Shown: piece after piece, positions 16,843 to 25,154 of the stretch | Position numbering within the stretch: the first letter of the stretch is position 1 | How the letters are laid out: each line of letters opens with the position of its first letter | From: Pelomonas sp963422775 | GTDB lineage: Bacteria; Pseudomonadota; Gammaproteobacteria; Burkholderiales; Burkholderiaceae_C | Length of the DNA stretch: 64,000 bases | Reading direction: 5' to 3' | Assembly: GCA_963422775.4 (NCBI GenBank) | Contig: CAUJSJ030000039.1 | Coordinates: forward strand, 1-64,000 | Made by a program: the position numbers and the translations under genes | The notes under the pieces: generated by a model | Seen by the model: the letters and a program-made list of their open reading frames with translations, nothing else | Told to the model about the DNA's origin: nothing | Databases searched by the model: none

Positions 16843-18200
16843 GCACACCACGCCACGCACCGCTGTTGATTGTCGAAGACGATCTCGCCTTGCAGAAGCA
16901 GCTCAAGTGGTCACTTGATCGCTTCGAGTCGGTCACGGCTGACGACGTCGCCAGTGCAGTGCTGCAGTTCCGCCGCAACAGCCCCGCCGTCGTCACGATG
17001 GATCTCGGCCTGCCGCCGGACCGGGACTCGGTGTCCGAGGGTTTCAGGTGTCTTGAGAAATTGCTGGAGCTCGACCCTGGCGTCAAGGTCATCGTGCTGA
17101 CCGGTCAGAACGATCAGGAAAACGCGTTGCGGGCCATCCGCATGGGCGCCTATGACTTCCTCGCCAAGCCCGTCGATCCCGACGTCTTGAGCCTGACCGT
17201 TGAGCGAGCCTATCGGCTATACGAGCTGCAGCAGGAGAACCGCCGCCTGCAAATGCAGCAGAGCAGCGACGTTTTCTCGGGCCTCATCACGCGCGACCCT
17301 GGCATGCAGCGTGTCTGCCGCATGATCGAGAAGGTTGCGCCCAGCGATGCCACTGTGTTGCTGCTGGGCGAGAGCGGCACAGGCAAGGAGGTGCTGGCCC
17401 AGGGCCTGCATGACGCCTCCAAGCGCAAGGGCCGCTTCGTCGCCATCAACTGCGCAGCCATCCCCGAGACGCTGCTGGAAAGCGAACTTTTCGGCTACGA
17501 GAAGGGCGCATTCACGGGGGCGACCAAGTCCACGCTCGGCAAGATCGAGACGGCCAATGGCGGCACGCTGATGCTTGACGAGATCGGCGACCTGCCCATG
17601 TCGCTGCAGGCCAAGCTGCTGCGCTTCCTGCAGGAGCGCGTCATCGAGCGCGTCGGTGGTCGCCAGGAGATTCCGATCGATGTGCGCGTGGTCGGTGCGA
17701 CGCATCAGGATCTCAAGACGCGCATCACGGATGGCCGTTTCCGTGAGGATCTCTACTACCGTCTCGCTGAGATCGTTGTCGAGATCCCGCCGCTGCGGGA
17801 GCGCCTGGGCGACCCGGTGCTGCTCTCGCATGCCTTTGCACGCCGCTTCGCGACCGACATGCGGCGCCCCGTCCCCACGTTGGCGGACGATGCACTGCGC
17901 GCGCTGGAGAAGCACCGCTGGCCGGGCAACGTGCGCGAGCTGCAAAACATGCTCAAGCGTGCCGTCATCATGGCCGAAGACGACCGCATCGCGGCGGTGG
18001 ATCTTGGCTTGCGGACAACGGACACGCAGACGGATGGGAGCGCCACGCTGGATCTGCGCACCGTGCGCGAAAACGCCGAACGGCACGCCCTCATCACGGC
18101 GCTGGCGCGTACTGATGGCAATATCGTTCGTGCGGCCGAGTTGTTAGGTATCAGCCGCCCGACCCTCTACGACATGATGAACCGGTTGCAGATCAAATGA
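16839..18200 (+). CDS. prsR: PrsR, PEP-CTERM-box sigma-54-dependent response regulator
   Basis: PrsR is an NtrC-like activator. An N-terminal receiver domain (phosphoacceptor Asp about 55 in VVTMDLGLPP) precedes a sigma-54 AAA+ domain with Walker A GESGTGKEV, the sigma-54 contact loop GAFTGA and Walker B GGTLMLDEIGD. A Fis-type HTH closes the protein (RAAELLGISRPTLYDMMNRL). It needs RpoN to activate -24/-12 promoters, and one excellent site lies before the PEP-CTERM gene at 24315. Overlaps with prsK and prsT (both ATGA) indicate one transcript and coupled translation. Confidence 0.93.
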   Translation: MSTPRHAPLLIVEDDLALQKQLKWSLDRFESVTADDVASAVLQFRRNSPAVVTMDLGLPPDRDSVSEGFRCLEKLLELDPGVKVIVLTGQNDQENALRAIRMGAYDFLAKPVDPDVLSLTVERAYRLYELQQENRRLQMQQSSDVFSGLITRDPGMQRVCRMIEKVAPSDATVLLLGESGTGKEVLAQGLHDASKRKGRFVAINCAAIPETLLESELFGYEKGAFTGATKSTLGKIETANGGTLMLDEIGDLPMSLQAKLLRFLQERVIERVGGRQEIPIDVRVVGATHQDLKTRITDGRFREDLYYRLAEIVVEIPPLRERLGDPVLLSHAFARRFATDMRRPVPTLADDALRALEKHRWPGNVRELQNMLKRAVIMAEDDRIAAVDLGLRTTDTQTDGSATLDLRTVRENAERHALITALARTDGNIVRAAELLGISRPTLYDMMNRLQIK

Positions 18201-21007
18201 CTAAGACCAACAAGACAGTGTTCGGATGGCCGGGTATCGCGGTGCTTACGCTAGCGATGGGGCTGACTGTCACCGGGTGTTCTGAGCAGACGGCGCAGCA
18301 GTACGTGCAGTCCGGCAAGGCCCGCATGACTAAGAAGGACTACAAAGGGGCGGCCATCGAGTTCAAAAACGCCCTGTCCAAGGACTCGGCGTCGGCGGAG
18401 GCGAGATTCTTCCTGGGAAAGGCCCTGCTTGAGAGCGGTGAACCCCGGAGCGCTTGGCTGGAGCTCAACAAGGCGCGCGATGGGGGCTACAGCAAGGATG
18501 AGTTGTCGCCCGTGATGGCGACCACGCTGCTGGCCCTGGGCCTGACGGACAAGTTCATCGCTGACTTCGCCGACGTCCAGCTCGCAACGCCAGTGCGCCA
18601 GGCCGAGCTCAAGGCAGCACTCTCCATGGCATATGGCTCCAAGGGCAAGTATGCGGATGCGCGTATTGCTGCTGAAGCGGCAGTCGCTGCCGACCCTAAT
18701 AATATCGCTGCCAGGGTGTCGATCGCTTGGCTGTCCATGGTCAACGGCGACAAGTCTGGGGCGCTGGCCCAGGTAGACGAGCTCATCAAGGCTCACCCCG
18801 AAGCCGTCAATGGCTGGGCTGCACGTGCGGAAATGGTGCTAGCCGCCCAGGGGGACCCGGCAGACGCCCTGGCGGCCTACCGCGAGGCCCTGCGCCTGCA
18901 GCCGGACGCCCTGGATGCCCACCTGGGCATCATCAAGCTGCTGTGGCGGCAGCAGGACTACGCGGGTGTCGAAAACCAGCTGGCCCAGCTCAACAAGGCG
19001 CGGCCGAACAACATCGATCACCGCTACTACCAGGGCTTGCTGGCCTTCGAGCGCAAGGATCTCAAGAATGCGCGCGAGGTGTCCCAGTTGCTGCTGAAGG
19101 CGGCGCCCGAGAATGCGCGCTTCCTGCACCTGGCCGGCATGGTCGAATACGAGCGCGGCAACTACGCGCAAGCCATCGCCCACCTGTCCAAGGCGGCGCC
19201 GTCGTCCCTATCGCCGCCCGCCGTTCGCGTGCTGCTGGCACGTGCGTACTTGCGCGCCGGCGATCCGCGCAAGGCGCTGAACGCCTTGCAGCCGCTGTTG
19301 GAAAAGGACGAGTCCAAGGTGCCGGCGGAAGTCTATGCCGCCGCCGGGGACGCCTACACGCAGCTGGGTGACGCCGCTGCCGCGCGCCGCATGCAGCAGT
19401 TGGCCGTGAAGTCCAACCCCGCGGACGTGCGCAGCCGCGCCGCCCTGGCGCTGTCGGACATCAACCAGGGACGCACGAACGAAGGGCTGTCGGCGTTGCA
19501 GTCCATTGCGGATGCGGACAAGAGTGCCGCCAAGGGGGTCGAAGCCGAACTCCTGCTGTTCGTCGCGCACATTCGTGCGGGCCGACTGGATGACGCCGAG
19601 AAGGTTGCCGAAGCCGTCAACAGGAAATTGCCGGACCACCCGGCCGGCGCCTATCTCCGTGCGCAGGTCGAGCAGCGGCGTGGCCAGCCGGACAAGGCGC
19701 GGGAATCGTTGGAACTGGCGCTCAAGCGTTCCGCGTCCTACGCACCTGCGGCCTTCGAGCTCGCCCGGGTGGACCTTGCCAGTGGGAGGCCGGCACAAGC
19801 GGCCCAACGCTTCGAGCGCCTCGTCGCGGCGGATCCCAAGTCCGTGAATGCCGCCCTGGCCCTGATCGCTGCCCGCGCACTGGCCGGGGCTCCGCGTGAA
19901 GAGATCCGTGCGCAGTCCGACGCGGTCGTCAAGAAATTCCCGGAGGATGAGGCGCCGCGCTTGGCGCTGGTGCAGTTGCTGCTGGATCAGCGGGACTATC
20001 CCGCAGCGGTCGCCGCCGCCTCTGAAGGGCTCGCTCGCATCCCGGACAGTGTCCGCCTGCAGGATCTTGTGGGAGTGACGGAGCTCGCCGTCGGCAACCT
20101 CAGCAGGGCCGCTGCAGCCTTCAACAAGACGGCGGCACAGCAGCCGCAGGCCATGCAGCCGCTGATGCGGCTTGTCGATGTCGAGCTGGCCCGCAAGGAT
20201 GTCCCCGCCGCCATCGGCCAGTTGAAGAGGGCGCTGGCCGTCAAGCCGGACGACTTGCCCGCGCAAGCCATGCTCGTGCGGCTGTTGTCGCGTTCAGGCA
20301 AGACTGATGAAGCCTTGGCCCAGGCCAAGACCGTTCAGGCCCGGTCGCCGCAGAGCTCGGTCGGCTGGCTGCTGGAAGGCGATCTGCTGTCGTCCAAGCT
20401 GAAGTTCCCGGAAAGCGCGGCTGCGTACCGGACGGCGCAGCAGAAGCAGCCCGACGGGACGACGGCGGCCAGGCTGCACCGTTCGCTGCTCAAGGCCGGG
20501 CAGACTTCGGAAGCGGCCAAGTTCCAAGCCCAATGGCTGAGCCAGAAACCCGATGATCCTGACTTCCAGTACTACCTGGGCAGCGAAGCGCTGCGCCAGC
20601 AGCAATACGACGCTGCTGAAAAGGCGTATCGCAAGGTGCTCGCCGCACGGCCAAACGATCCTGTTTCGTTGAACAACCTGGCCTGGCTGCTGCATCACGC
20701 CGGCAAGCCCGGCGCGTTGGCGAACGTGCAGCAGGCCCTTGCCGGGGCGCCGAACAGCGCGGCACTGCTGGATACTGCAGCGGAGATCTATCTGGCGGCG
20801 GGCCAGCTGGACAAGGCGCTCGAATTGCAGAGCCGCGCCGTCAAGATCGAACCCGATCAGCCGTTGCATCGGCTGCATCTTGCACAGTACCTGGCCCAGT
20901 CCGGCAAGAATACCGAGGCGCGTCAGGAATTGGAGAAGCTGAGTGAATTGGGCATGGGCTTCTCTGGCCAGGATGAGGTTCAGAAGCTCCTGGCTTCGTT
21001 GAAGTAG
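18197..21007 (+). CDS. prsT: PrsT, XrtA/PEP-CTERM system TPR-repeat lipoprotein
   Basis: This very long periplasmic-facing TPR protein has 936 residues. A lipoprotein signal peptide ends at the lipobox VTGC (Cys 28), and the rest is a chain of degenerate tetratricopeptide repeats starting at about residue 35 (KARMTKKDYKGAAIEFKNAL) and running to the end. Such PEP-CTERM-locus lipoproteins probably act as a scaffold for polysaccharide or protein assembly at the envelope; the exact partner is not known. It directly follows prsR with a 4-base overlap, the usual prsK-prsR-prsT order. Confidence 0.92.
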   Translation: MTKTNKTVFGWPGIAVLTLAMGLTVTGCSEQTAQQYVQSGKARMTKKDYKGAAIEFKNALSKDSASAEARFFLGKALLESGEPRSAWLELNKARDGGYSKDELSPVMATTLLALGLTDKFIADFADVQLATPVRQAELKAALSMAYGSKGKYADARIAAEAAVAADPNNIAARVSIAWLSMVNGDKSGALAQVDELIKAHPEAVNGWAARAEMVLAAQGDPADALAAYREALRLQPDALDAHLGIIKLLWRQQDYAGVENQLAQLNKARPNNIDHRYYQGLLAFERKDLKNAREVSQLLLKAAPENARFLHLAGMVEYERGNYAQAIAHLSKAAPSSLSPPAVRVLLARAYLRAGDPRKALNALQPLLEKDESKVPAEVYAAAGDAYTQLGDAAAARRMQQLAVKSNPADVRSRAALALSDINQGRTNEGLSALQSIADADKSAAKGVEAELLLFVAHIRAGRLDDAEKVAEAVNRKLPDHPAGAYLRAQVEQRRGQPDKARESLELALKRSASYAPAAFELARVDLASGRPAQAAQRFERLVAADPKSVNAALALIAARALAGAPREEIRAQSDAVVKKFPEDEAPRLALVQLLLDQRDYPAAVAAASEGLARIPDSVRLQDLVGVTELAVGNLSRAAAAFNKTAAQQPQAMQPLMRLVDVELARKDVPAAIGQLKRALAVKPDDLPAQAMLVRLLSRSGKTDEALAQAKTVQARSPQSSVGWLLEGDLLSSKLKFPESAAAYRTAQQKQPDGTTAARLHRSLLKAGQTSEAAKFQAQWLSQKPDDPDFQYYLGSEALRQQQYDAAEKAYRKVLAARPNDPVSLNNLAWLLHHAGKPGALANVQQALAGAPNSAALLDTAAEIYLAAGQLDKALELQSRAVKIEPDQPLHRLHLAQYLAQSGKNTEARQELEKLSELGMGFSGQDEVQKLLASLK

Positions 21008-21044
21008 TCAAGCTTGGGTTCTTTTCAACCTCTCTGGAGGGCGG

Positions 21045-22328
21045 ATGCAAATCAAGCAAGCGAGCCTGCGCAAGAAATTCCATCAGCTGCTGCGTCGGAC
21101 GTTCGCACTTCTGCCGCAGGACCTGCGCCACGGGATCTACCGGCGCATGATCGATTGCGATCGGGCGCCCGATCCCCGGCTCGAACTCAAGGTCGCCGAG
21201 ACCCGTGAAGAGCTGGAGGATTGCTTTCGCATCCTGCATGACGCCTACGTCGCCAGCGGCTTCATGAAGCCGGCACCGTCGGGGCTGCGCGTGACCATGT
21301 ATCACGCGCTGCCGACGACGACGACGCTGTGCGCCAAGTACGACGGCCGCGTCGTGGGCACGATGTCCATGATCCGCGAGGGTGTCTTCGGCTTCCCTCT
21401 GCAGGCCGTCTTCGACCTCACCGAGGTGCGCGCCAAGCAGGGGCAGATCGCCGAGATCTCGGCGTTGGCCGTGCACCCGGACTTCCGCAAGACGGGCGGG
21501 GCCATCCTGTTCCCGCTGATGAAGTTCATGTACGAGTACTGCACTGAGTACTTCGACACGCGCCACCTGGTCATCGCCGTCAACCCGGACAAGATCGAAC
21601 TCTACGAGTCGCTGCTGTTCTTCGAGCGCCTGCAGGAGACCGTCGTCGACAAGTACGACTTCGCCAACGGCGCGCCGGCCGTCGGTGCGGCGTTGGACCT
21701 GCCCATCGCGAAGGAAATCTTCCGCCGCGTCTATGGCAAGCGCAAGGAACGAAAGAACCTGCACCACTATTTCGTCCAGTTGCGCCTGCCCCACATCAAG
21801 CTGCCCAAGCGCCGCTACTTCACGACCAACGACCCGGTGCTGACGCCGGCCACCCTCGACCATTTCTTCAACCAGCGCAGCAAGGTCTTCGAGGAGCTCG
21901 ACGACCGCCGCAAGGCGCTGCTGTGGTCCATCTACGACCAGCCCGAATTCCGCGCCGTGCTGCCCATGATGAGGGGCTCGCCCACGGGCTTCCATCCGAT
22001 GCGGCGCCACCAGCGTTTCTCGCTGCGCTGCCCGGCCGAGTTGCGCTTGCGCGTCGAGGGCGAAGGTCGTTCCATCGTGATGACGGTCATCGAGATTTCG
22101 CTTTCGGGCTTCCAGGCCCAGTCTAAGCTCGACATCCCGGTCGGTGCCGAGGGCTCGGTGTGGGTGGAGCTAGGCAGCCAGGACAAGGCGACGTTGGACG
22201 TGAAGGTCATGCGCCACCACCACGGCGACACCGGCGAGTTCTACGGTTTCAAGCTCGAAGAGCCCGACGAGGTCTGGCGCCGCGCCGTCAGTGCGTTGGA
22301 GACCGAGCACGTCGCGGGCGACCTGTGA
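21045..22328 (+). CDS. FeeM-type N-acyl amino acid synthase fused to a PilZ domain
   Basis: Residues about 50-205 form a GNAT-like acyltransferase core of the FeeM / autoinducer-synthase type (VAETREELEDCFRILHDAYV, then EISALAVHPDFRK, where the acetyl-CoA/ACP loop of GNAT enzymes lies). FeeM enzymes join a long fatty acyl chain from acyl carrier protein to an amino acid, and this type is reported near PEP-CTERM/exosortase genes. Residues about 319-415 look like a PilZ c-di-GMP domain: R320-x3-R324 (RRHQR) and E350-ISLSG, which matches [D/N]xSxxG except for Glu at the first place. It follows prsT by 37 bases and overlaps the protease gene. Product and amino acid are unknown. Confidence 0.75.
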   Translation: MQIKQASLRKKFHQLLRRTFALLPQDLRHGIYRRMIDCDRAPDPRLELKVAETREELEDCFRILHDAYVASGFMKPAPSGLRVTMYHALPTTTTLCAKYDGRVVGTMSMIREGVFGFPLQAVFDLTEVRAKQGQIAEISALAVHPDFRKTGGAILFPLMKFMYEYCTEYFDTRHLVIAVNPDKIELYESLLFFERLQETVVDKYDFANGAPAVGAALDLPIAKEIFRRVYGKRKERKNLHHYFVQLRLPHIKLPKRRYFTTNDPVLTPATLDHFFNQRSKVFEELDDRRKALLWSIYDQPEFRAVLPMMRGSPTGFHPMRRHQRFSLRCPAELRLRVEGEGRSIVMTVIEISLSGFQAQSKLDIPVGAEGSVWVELGSQDKATLDVKVMRHHHGDTGEFYGFKLEEPDEVWRRAVSALETEHVAGDL

Positions 22329-23110
22329 GCCTTGATCGCCGCAGCCTGCTTGCCGTCGCAGCCTGGGTGGCCTGCACCGGTTCCACCGCTGGGACCGAGC
22401 CGCTGCCCGTTCTGATCGCCCGCGCGAAGCGTTCCGTCGTCCTGGTGGGCAGTTACGGCTTGATGGACAGCCCGCGGTTCGGTTTCCGGGGAAGTGGCTT
22501 CGTCGTGGCAGATGGGCGCCATGTCGTGACCAACGTCCATGTGCTGCCGCCTGAAACCCCGGGGCGGATCGATCGCTCGGTGGCCATCCAGTTCTGGACG
22601 CCTGAAACGGACTGGGTGATGCGCAGCGCCAAACTGGTCGCGAGCGATAGCACCCGTGATCTTGCCATCCTGAAAATAGACGAAGGCGTCCCGATTCCAC
22701 CGCTGCGGCTCGCCGCCGGTGACGCCAGGGAGGGCACGTCCATCGCCCTGATGGGCTTCCCGCTCGGCGGTGCCCTCGGCTATGCGCATGTCACCCACCG
22801 GGGGATCGTGGCGTCGCGGGCGGCGATCACGCCGCCTGCCGCCGGGCCGCAAGGCTTGTCGGAGCGCGCGGTCCGGCAATTGAGGCAAGGTGCCTTCGAC
22901 ATCCTCCAGCTCGACGTGACGGCCTATCCCGGCAACAGCGGTGGGCCGGTGCTGGACGCCGATACCGGTGAGGTCATCGGCGTCGTCAACATGGTGCTGG
23001 TGAAGGGGAATCGGGAATCTGCGCTGAGTGCACCGTCGGGCATCAGCTATGCGATACCTGTATCCAATGTGACTGCGCTCCTCGCCACGCTCAAGTTTTC
23101 TGCGAACTGA
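22325..23110 (+). CDS. exported trypsin-like serine protease (S1C/HtrA-like, no PDZ)
   Basis: A 261-residue chymotrypsin-fold protease with a full catalytic triad: His72 (VTNVHVL), Asp112 (STRDLAILK) and Ser205 (YPGNSGGPVL). The N-terminus reads SLDRRSLLAVAAWVACTG: a twin-arginine pair before a hydrophobic stretch, consistent with Tat export but also with a Sec signal. No PDZ domain follows, unlike DegP/DegS. It starts with GTG at 22325 inside the stop codon of the FeeM-PilZ gene, so translation is coupled. A role in maturing an envelope protein of the locus is inferred only. Confidence 0.82.
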   Translation: MSLDRRSLLAVAAWVACTGSTAGTEPLPVLIARAKRSVVLVGSYGLMDSPRFGFRGSGFVVADGRHVVTNVHVLPPETPGRIDRSVAIQFWTPETDWVMRSAKLVASDSTRDLAILKIDEGVPIPPLRLAAGDAREGTSIALMGFPLGGALGYAHVTHRGIVASRAAITPPAAGPQGLSERAVRQLRQGAFDILQLDVTAYPGNSGGPVLDADTGEVIGVVNMVLVKGNRESALSAPSGISYAIPVSNVTALLATLKFSAN

Positions 23111-23150
23111 GTGTCAGCGCAGTCGTTTTGGGTGAGGTGAAGCCGGATGA

Positions 23151-23867
23151 TCAGCCGGGGCGCGATCCGCCACGCGGTTCCTTGTAGAGCGTGCCCAGGA
23201 GCACGTCAAATATCGGGAACGTGATATTGAAGTTGTAGTGCGCCATCAATTTCGTCTGATGATGCTGGATGTGCATGCGGGACAGGCGCGCGAGAAAGGG
23301 AATCCGCTTGACGAAACTGGATTGGGGCGTGTGATAGCTGAAATGCAGCAGTTCATAGATCAAATAATACGCATAAGCCACGAACGCAAATGCAAGACCG
23401 CGGTCGGCGCCGAACAACAGCCCGACAGCGCCGCCCAGAATGGTAATCACGAGGGTTAGGCCGATAAAAATGTAGTGCGGGAGTATGGCTGCATAGAAGT
23501 CTGCCGGTTCCTCAAAGAAGAAATGCTCGTTGGCGTAGAAGTTGTGATGAATGGTCACATGCTCGTAGACAATAAGCATGCCAGTCATCTTGCGATGCAT
23601 CGGATACCGGTGTAGCCAGTATTCGACGCCATTCACGATCAGGAAATAGGCGGGCAGCGACACCCAGAATATTACGTCGTAGTGCTGTATCGACAGCGCC
23701 AGCCCGATCATGATGGACAGCAGCAGGAACAGATTGATCAGCGCGTACCAGCGGCCATCCAGCCGGGTGCGTGCCTGGCCCCGGAACTGCTCCCGGTATT
23801 CTGTCGAGCCGAATCTGGGTGCGGCGCCTTCAAGCGCGCTGGCTGCTGTCGTCGAGTCGATTTCCAT
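23151..23867 (-). CDS. fatty acid hydroxylase / sterol desaturase family membrane protein
   Basis: This 238-residue integral membrane di-iron enzyme has four main hydrophobic stretches and the expected histidine clusters HRYPMH, HVTIHH, HFSYHT and HIQHH, which bind the two irons in this superfamily. The family hydroxylates or desaturates long acyl chains or sterols. The start at 23867 is set by a perfect AGGAGG about seven bases upstream on the minus strand. It is convergent with the protease gene and divergent from the PEP-CTERM gene. Modifying the acyl chain of the FeeM product is a reasonable guess from context, not shown by sequence. Confidence 0.85.
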   Translation of the reverse strand: MEIDSTTAASALEGAAPRFGSTEYREQFRGQARTRLDGRWYALINLFLLLSIMIGLALSIQHYDVIFWVSLPAYFLIVNGVEYWLHRYPMHRKMTGMLIVYEHVTIHHNFYANEHFFFEEPADFYAAILPHYIFIGLTLVITILGGAVGLLFGADRGLAFAFVAYAYYLIYELLHFSYHTPQSSFVKRIPFLARLSRMHIQHHQTKLMAHYNFNITFPIFDVLLGTLYKEPRGGSRPG

Positions 23868-24314
23868 GGGTGGCCTCCTGCTGCACTCAGCTTTATCAAT
23901 TGTGATCCCGCCCGGGAAGATGGGTGGCGCTACCGAAACGCGATGCGCTGAGCACACGGTAGGATTTTCGCAGAAGCCGTTCTGCTCCGCCCGTTTGGAA
24001 TGATGAAATCGTGCAAGGCGCGATCGCCGGAGACGAGGGTCGGCAATGATTGCGAGCCGCGGCACGGCGAACTTTTGACGCGCATGCTCAGGGTTGCAGT
24101 CACGCGGGCCCGCCGACCGCTGGCAGAACGTCGTTGACGCGGTGTCGAGTTTTTTTACAGGCTGCCCCGTCCGTGCGTGCGTTGTGAGCGATGGATGATG
24201 TAGCTCATTGTTTTTAAAGGGAAGTTTGTTGTTGGCACGATGCATGCTTACAAAAGTGCGTGGGTGAGGCACCGAGGTGCAGCTCCAAAGTCTGTGTCTT
24301 TTCAAGGAGATTTC
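23868..24314. promoter_or_regulatory. divergent control region between the hydroxylase and PEP-CTERM genes
   Basis: A 447-base intergenic region. It contains a sigma-54 promoter on the plus strand (listed separately), AT-rich runs around 24148-24156 and 24208-24218, and a long stretch upstream of the promoter that could bind PrsR as an enhancer. I could not define the enhancer palindrome. No matching -24/-12 element was seen facing the hydroxylase gene. Confidence 0.45.
24233..24248 (+). promoter_or_regulatory. sigma-54 (RpoN) -24/-12 promoter
   Basis: TGGCACG-N4-ATGCT matches the sigma-54 consensus TGGCACG-N4-TTGCW at all but one base. The invariant GG (24234-24235) and GC (24246-24247) are exactly 12 bases apart. 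It lies 67 bases before the PEP-CTERM start codon. PrsR in this window is a sigma-54 activator, so control of this gene by PrsK/PrsR is strongly suggested. Confidence 0.85.
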
Positions 24315-25052
24315 ATGAACAAGTTTCTCAAGGCAACTGCAGCTGCGGCAATGCTGGCTCTGGCTGCTGGCGCTCAGGCCGGGTTGTTGGTCGACGATTT
24401 TTCGCAAGTCCAAACTCAGCTGCAAGACACCGTCACTGACGGCAATGCTCTGACGTCGACCTCGGCCTTCAGCGCATCGATCCTGGGTGGCTACCGCGAT
24501 CTGTACATCAACAAGGTCGCCGAAGCCGCTGACGACGCGAATCCGGACGGCGTGAAGATCGGCGTGTCGGGCGGCGTGCTGCGCTTCTCGCAAGACACCG
24601 GCCAACGCGGTCAAGGCATCGTCCGCTGGGACGGCGCTCACTTCGACAACTTCGCGACGATTGACGCGACCGGCCTGGGCGGCCTGAATTTTGCCTCCCA
24701 AGCCGTGGGCTTCCAACTGAAGGTGCTGTCGACGGATGCTGGCTTCCCGTTCACGCTGAATGTCTACACCGACGCGTCGAACTACTCGTCGCTGACGCTG
24801 GTTGCCGGCGGCGTGGGTACCTTCTTCGTCCCGTTCAGCCTGTTCTCCACGTTGGGCGTTTCGACGGGTGCCGGCGCGAACTTCTCCAGCGTTGGCGCGC
24901 TGGAGGCGATCATCAACACGGGCGGCGCCGTCAAAGACGTTGACCTGCAGATCGACATGGTCTCCGTCGTCCCCGAGCCGGCTTCGCTGGCCCTGGTGGG
25001 TCTGGCCCTGGTTGCCGCCGGTGGTGCTGTGCGGCGTCGCCGCAACGCCTGA
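24315..25052 (+). CDS. PEP-CTERM sorting-domain protein
   Basis: This is a 245-residue secreted protein and a predicted exosortase substrate. A Sec signal peptide (about 1-22, ending GAQA) precedes a low-complexity, Ser/Thr/Asn-rich beta-type body (about 25-215). The PEP-CTERM tail follows: VVPEPASLALVGLALVAA, then the basic RRRR cluster near the end. A strong AAGGAGA ribosome-binding site stands just before ATG 24315. Exosortase is thought to cleave or transfer such proteins at the PEP motif after export. There is a sigma-54 promoter upstream and a hairpin terminator downstream, so it is its own transcription unit. Body function is unknown. Confidence 0.92.
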   Translation: MNKFLKATAAAAMLALAAGAQAGLLVDDFSQVQTQLQDTVTDGNALTSTSAFSASILGGYRDLYINKVAEAADDANPDGVKIGVSGGVLRFSQDTGQRGQGIVRWDGAHFDNFATIDATGLGGLNFASQAVGFQLKVLSTDAGFPFTLNVYTDASNYSSLTLVAGGVGTFFVPFSLFSTLGVSTGAGANFSSVGALEAIINTGGAVKDVDLQIDMVSVVPEPASLALVGLALVAAGGAVRRRRNA

Positions 25053-25069
25053 GCTGTCAAGCCTCAGGA

Positions 25070-25099
25070 AAAATGGCGCTCCTCGGGGCGCCATTTTTC
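25070..25099. terminator. strong bidirectional hairpin terminator
   Basis: The stem AAAAATGGCGC / GCGCCATTTTT (11 bp) with an 8-base loop has A and T runs on both sides. It lies 17 bases after the PEP-CTERM stop and before the end of the convergent E1-like gene, so it can serve both strands. Confidence 0.85.
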
Positions 25100-25154
25100 A
25101 TTTATTGGCCGCTAGTTCCCGGCCGGGATTGCCTTGGTACGATGGCAAGTGGAG

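Noticed and set aside
23151..25094. Long 647-residue open frame across the hydroxylase and PEP-CTERM genes
   Set aside because: Only the part from 23867 downward is the hydroxylase; the rest is an antisense read of the PEP-CTERM gene and its promoter region.
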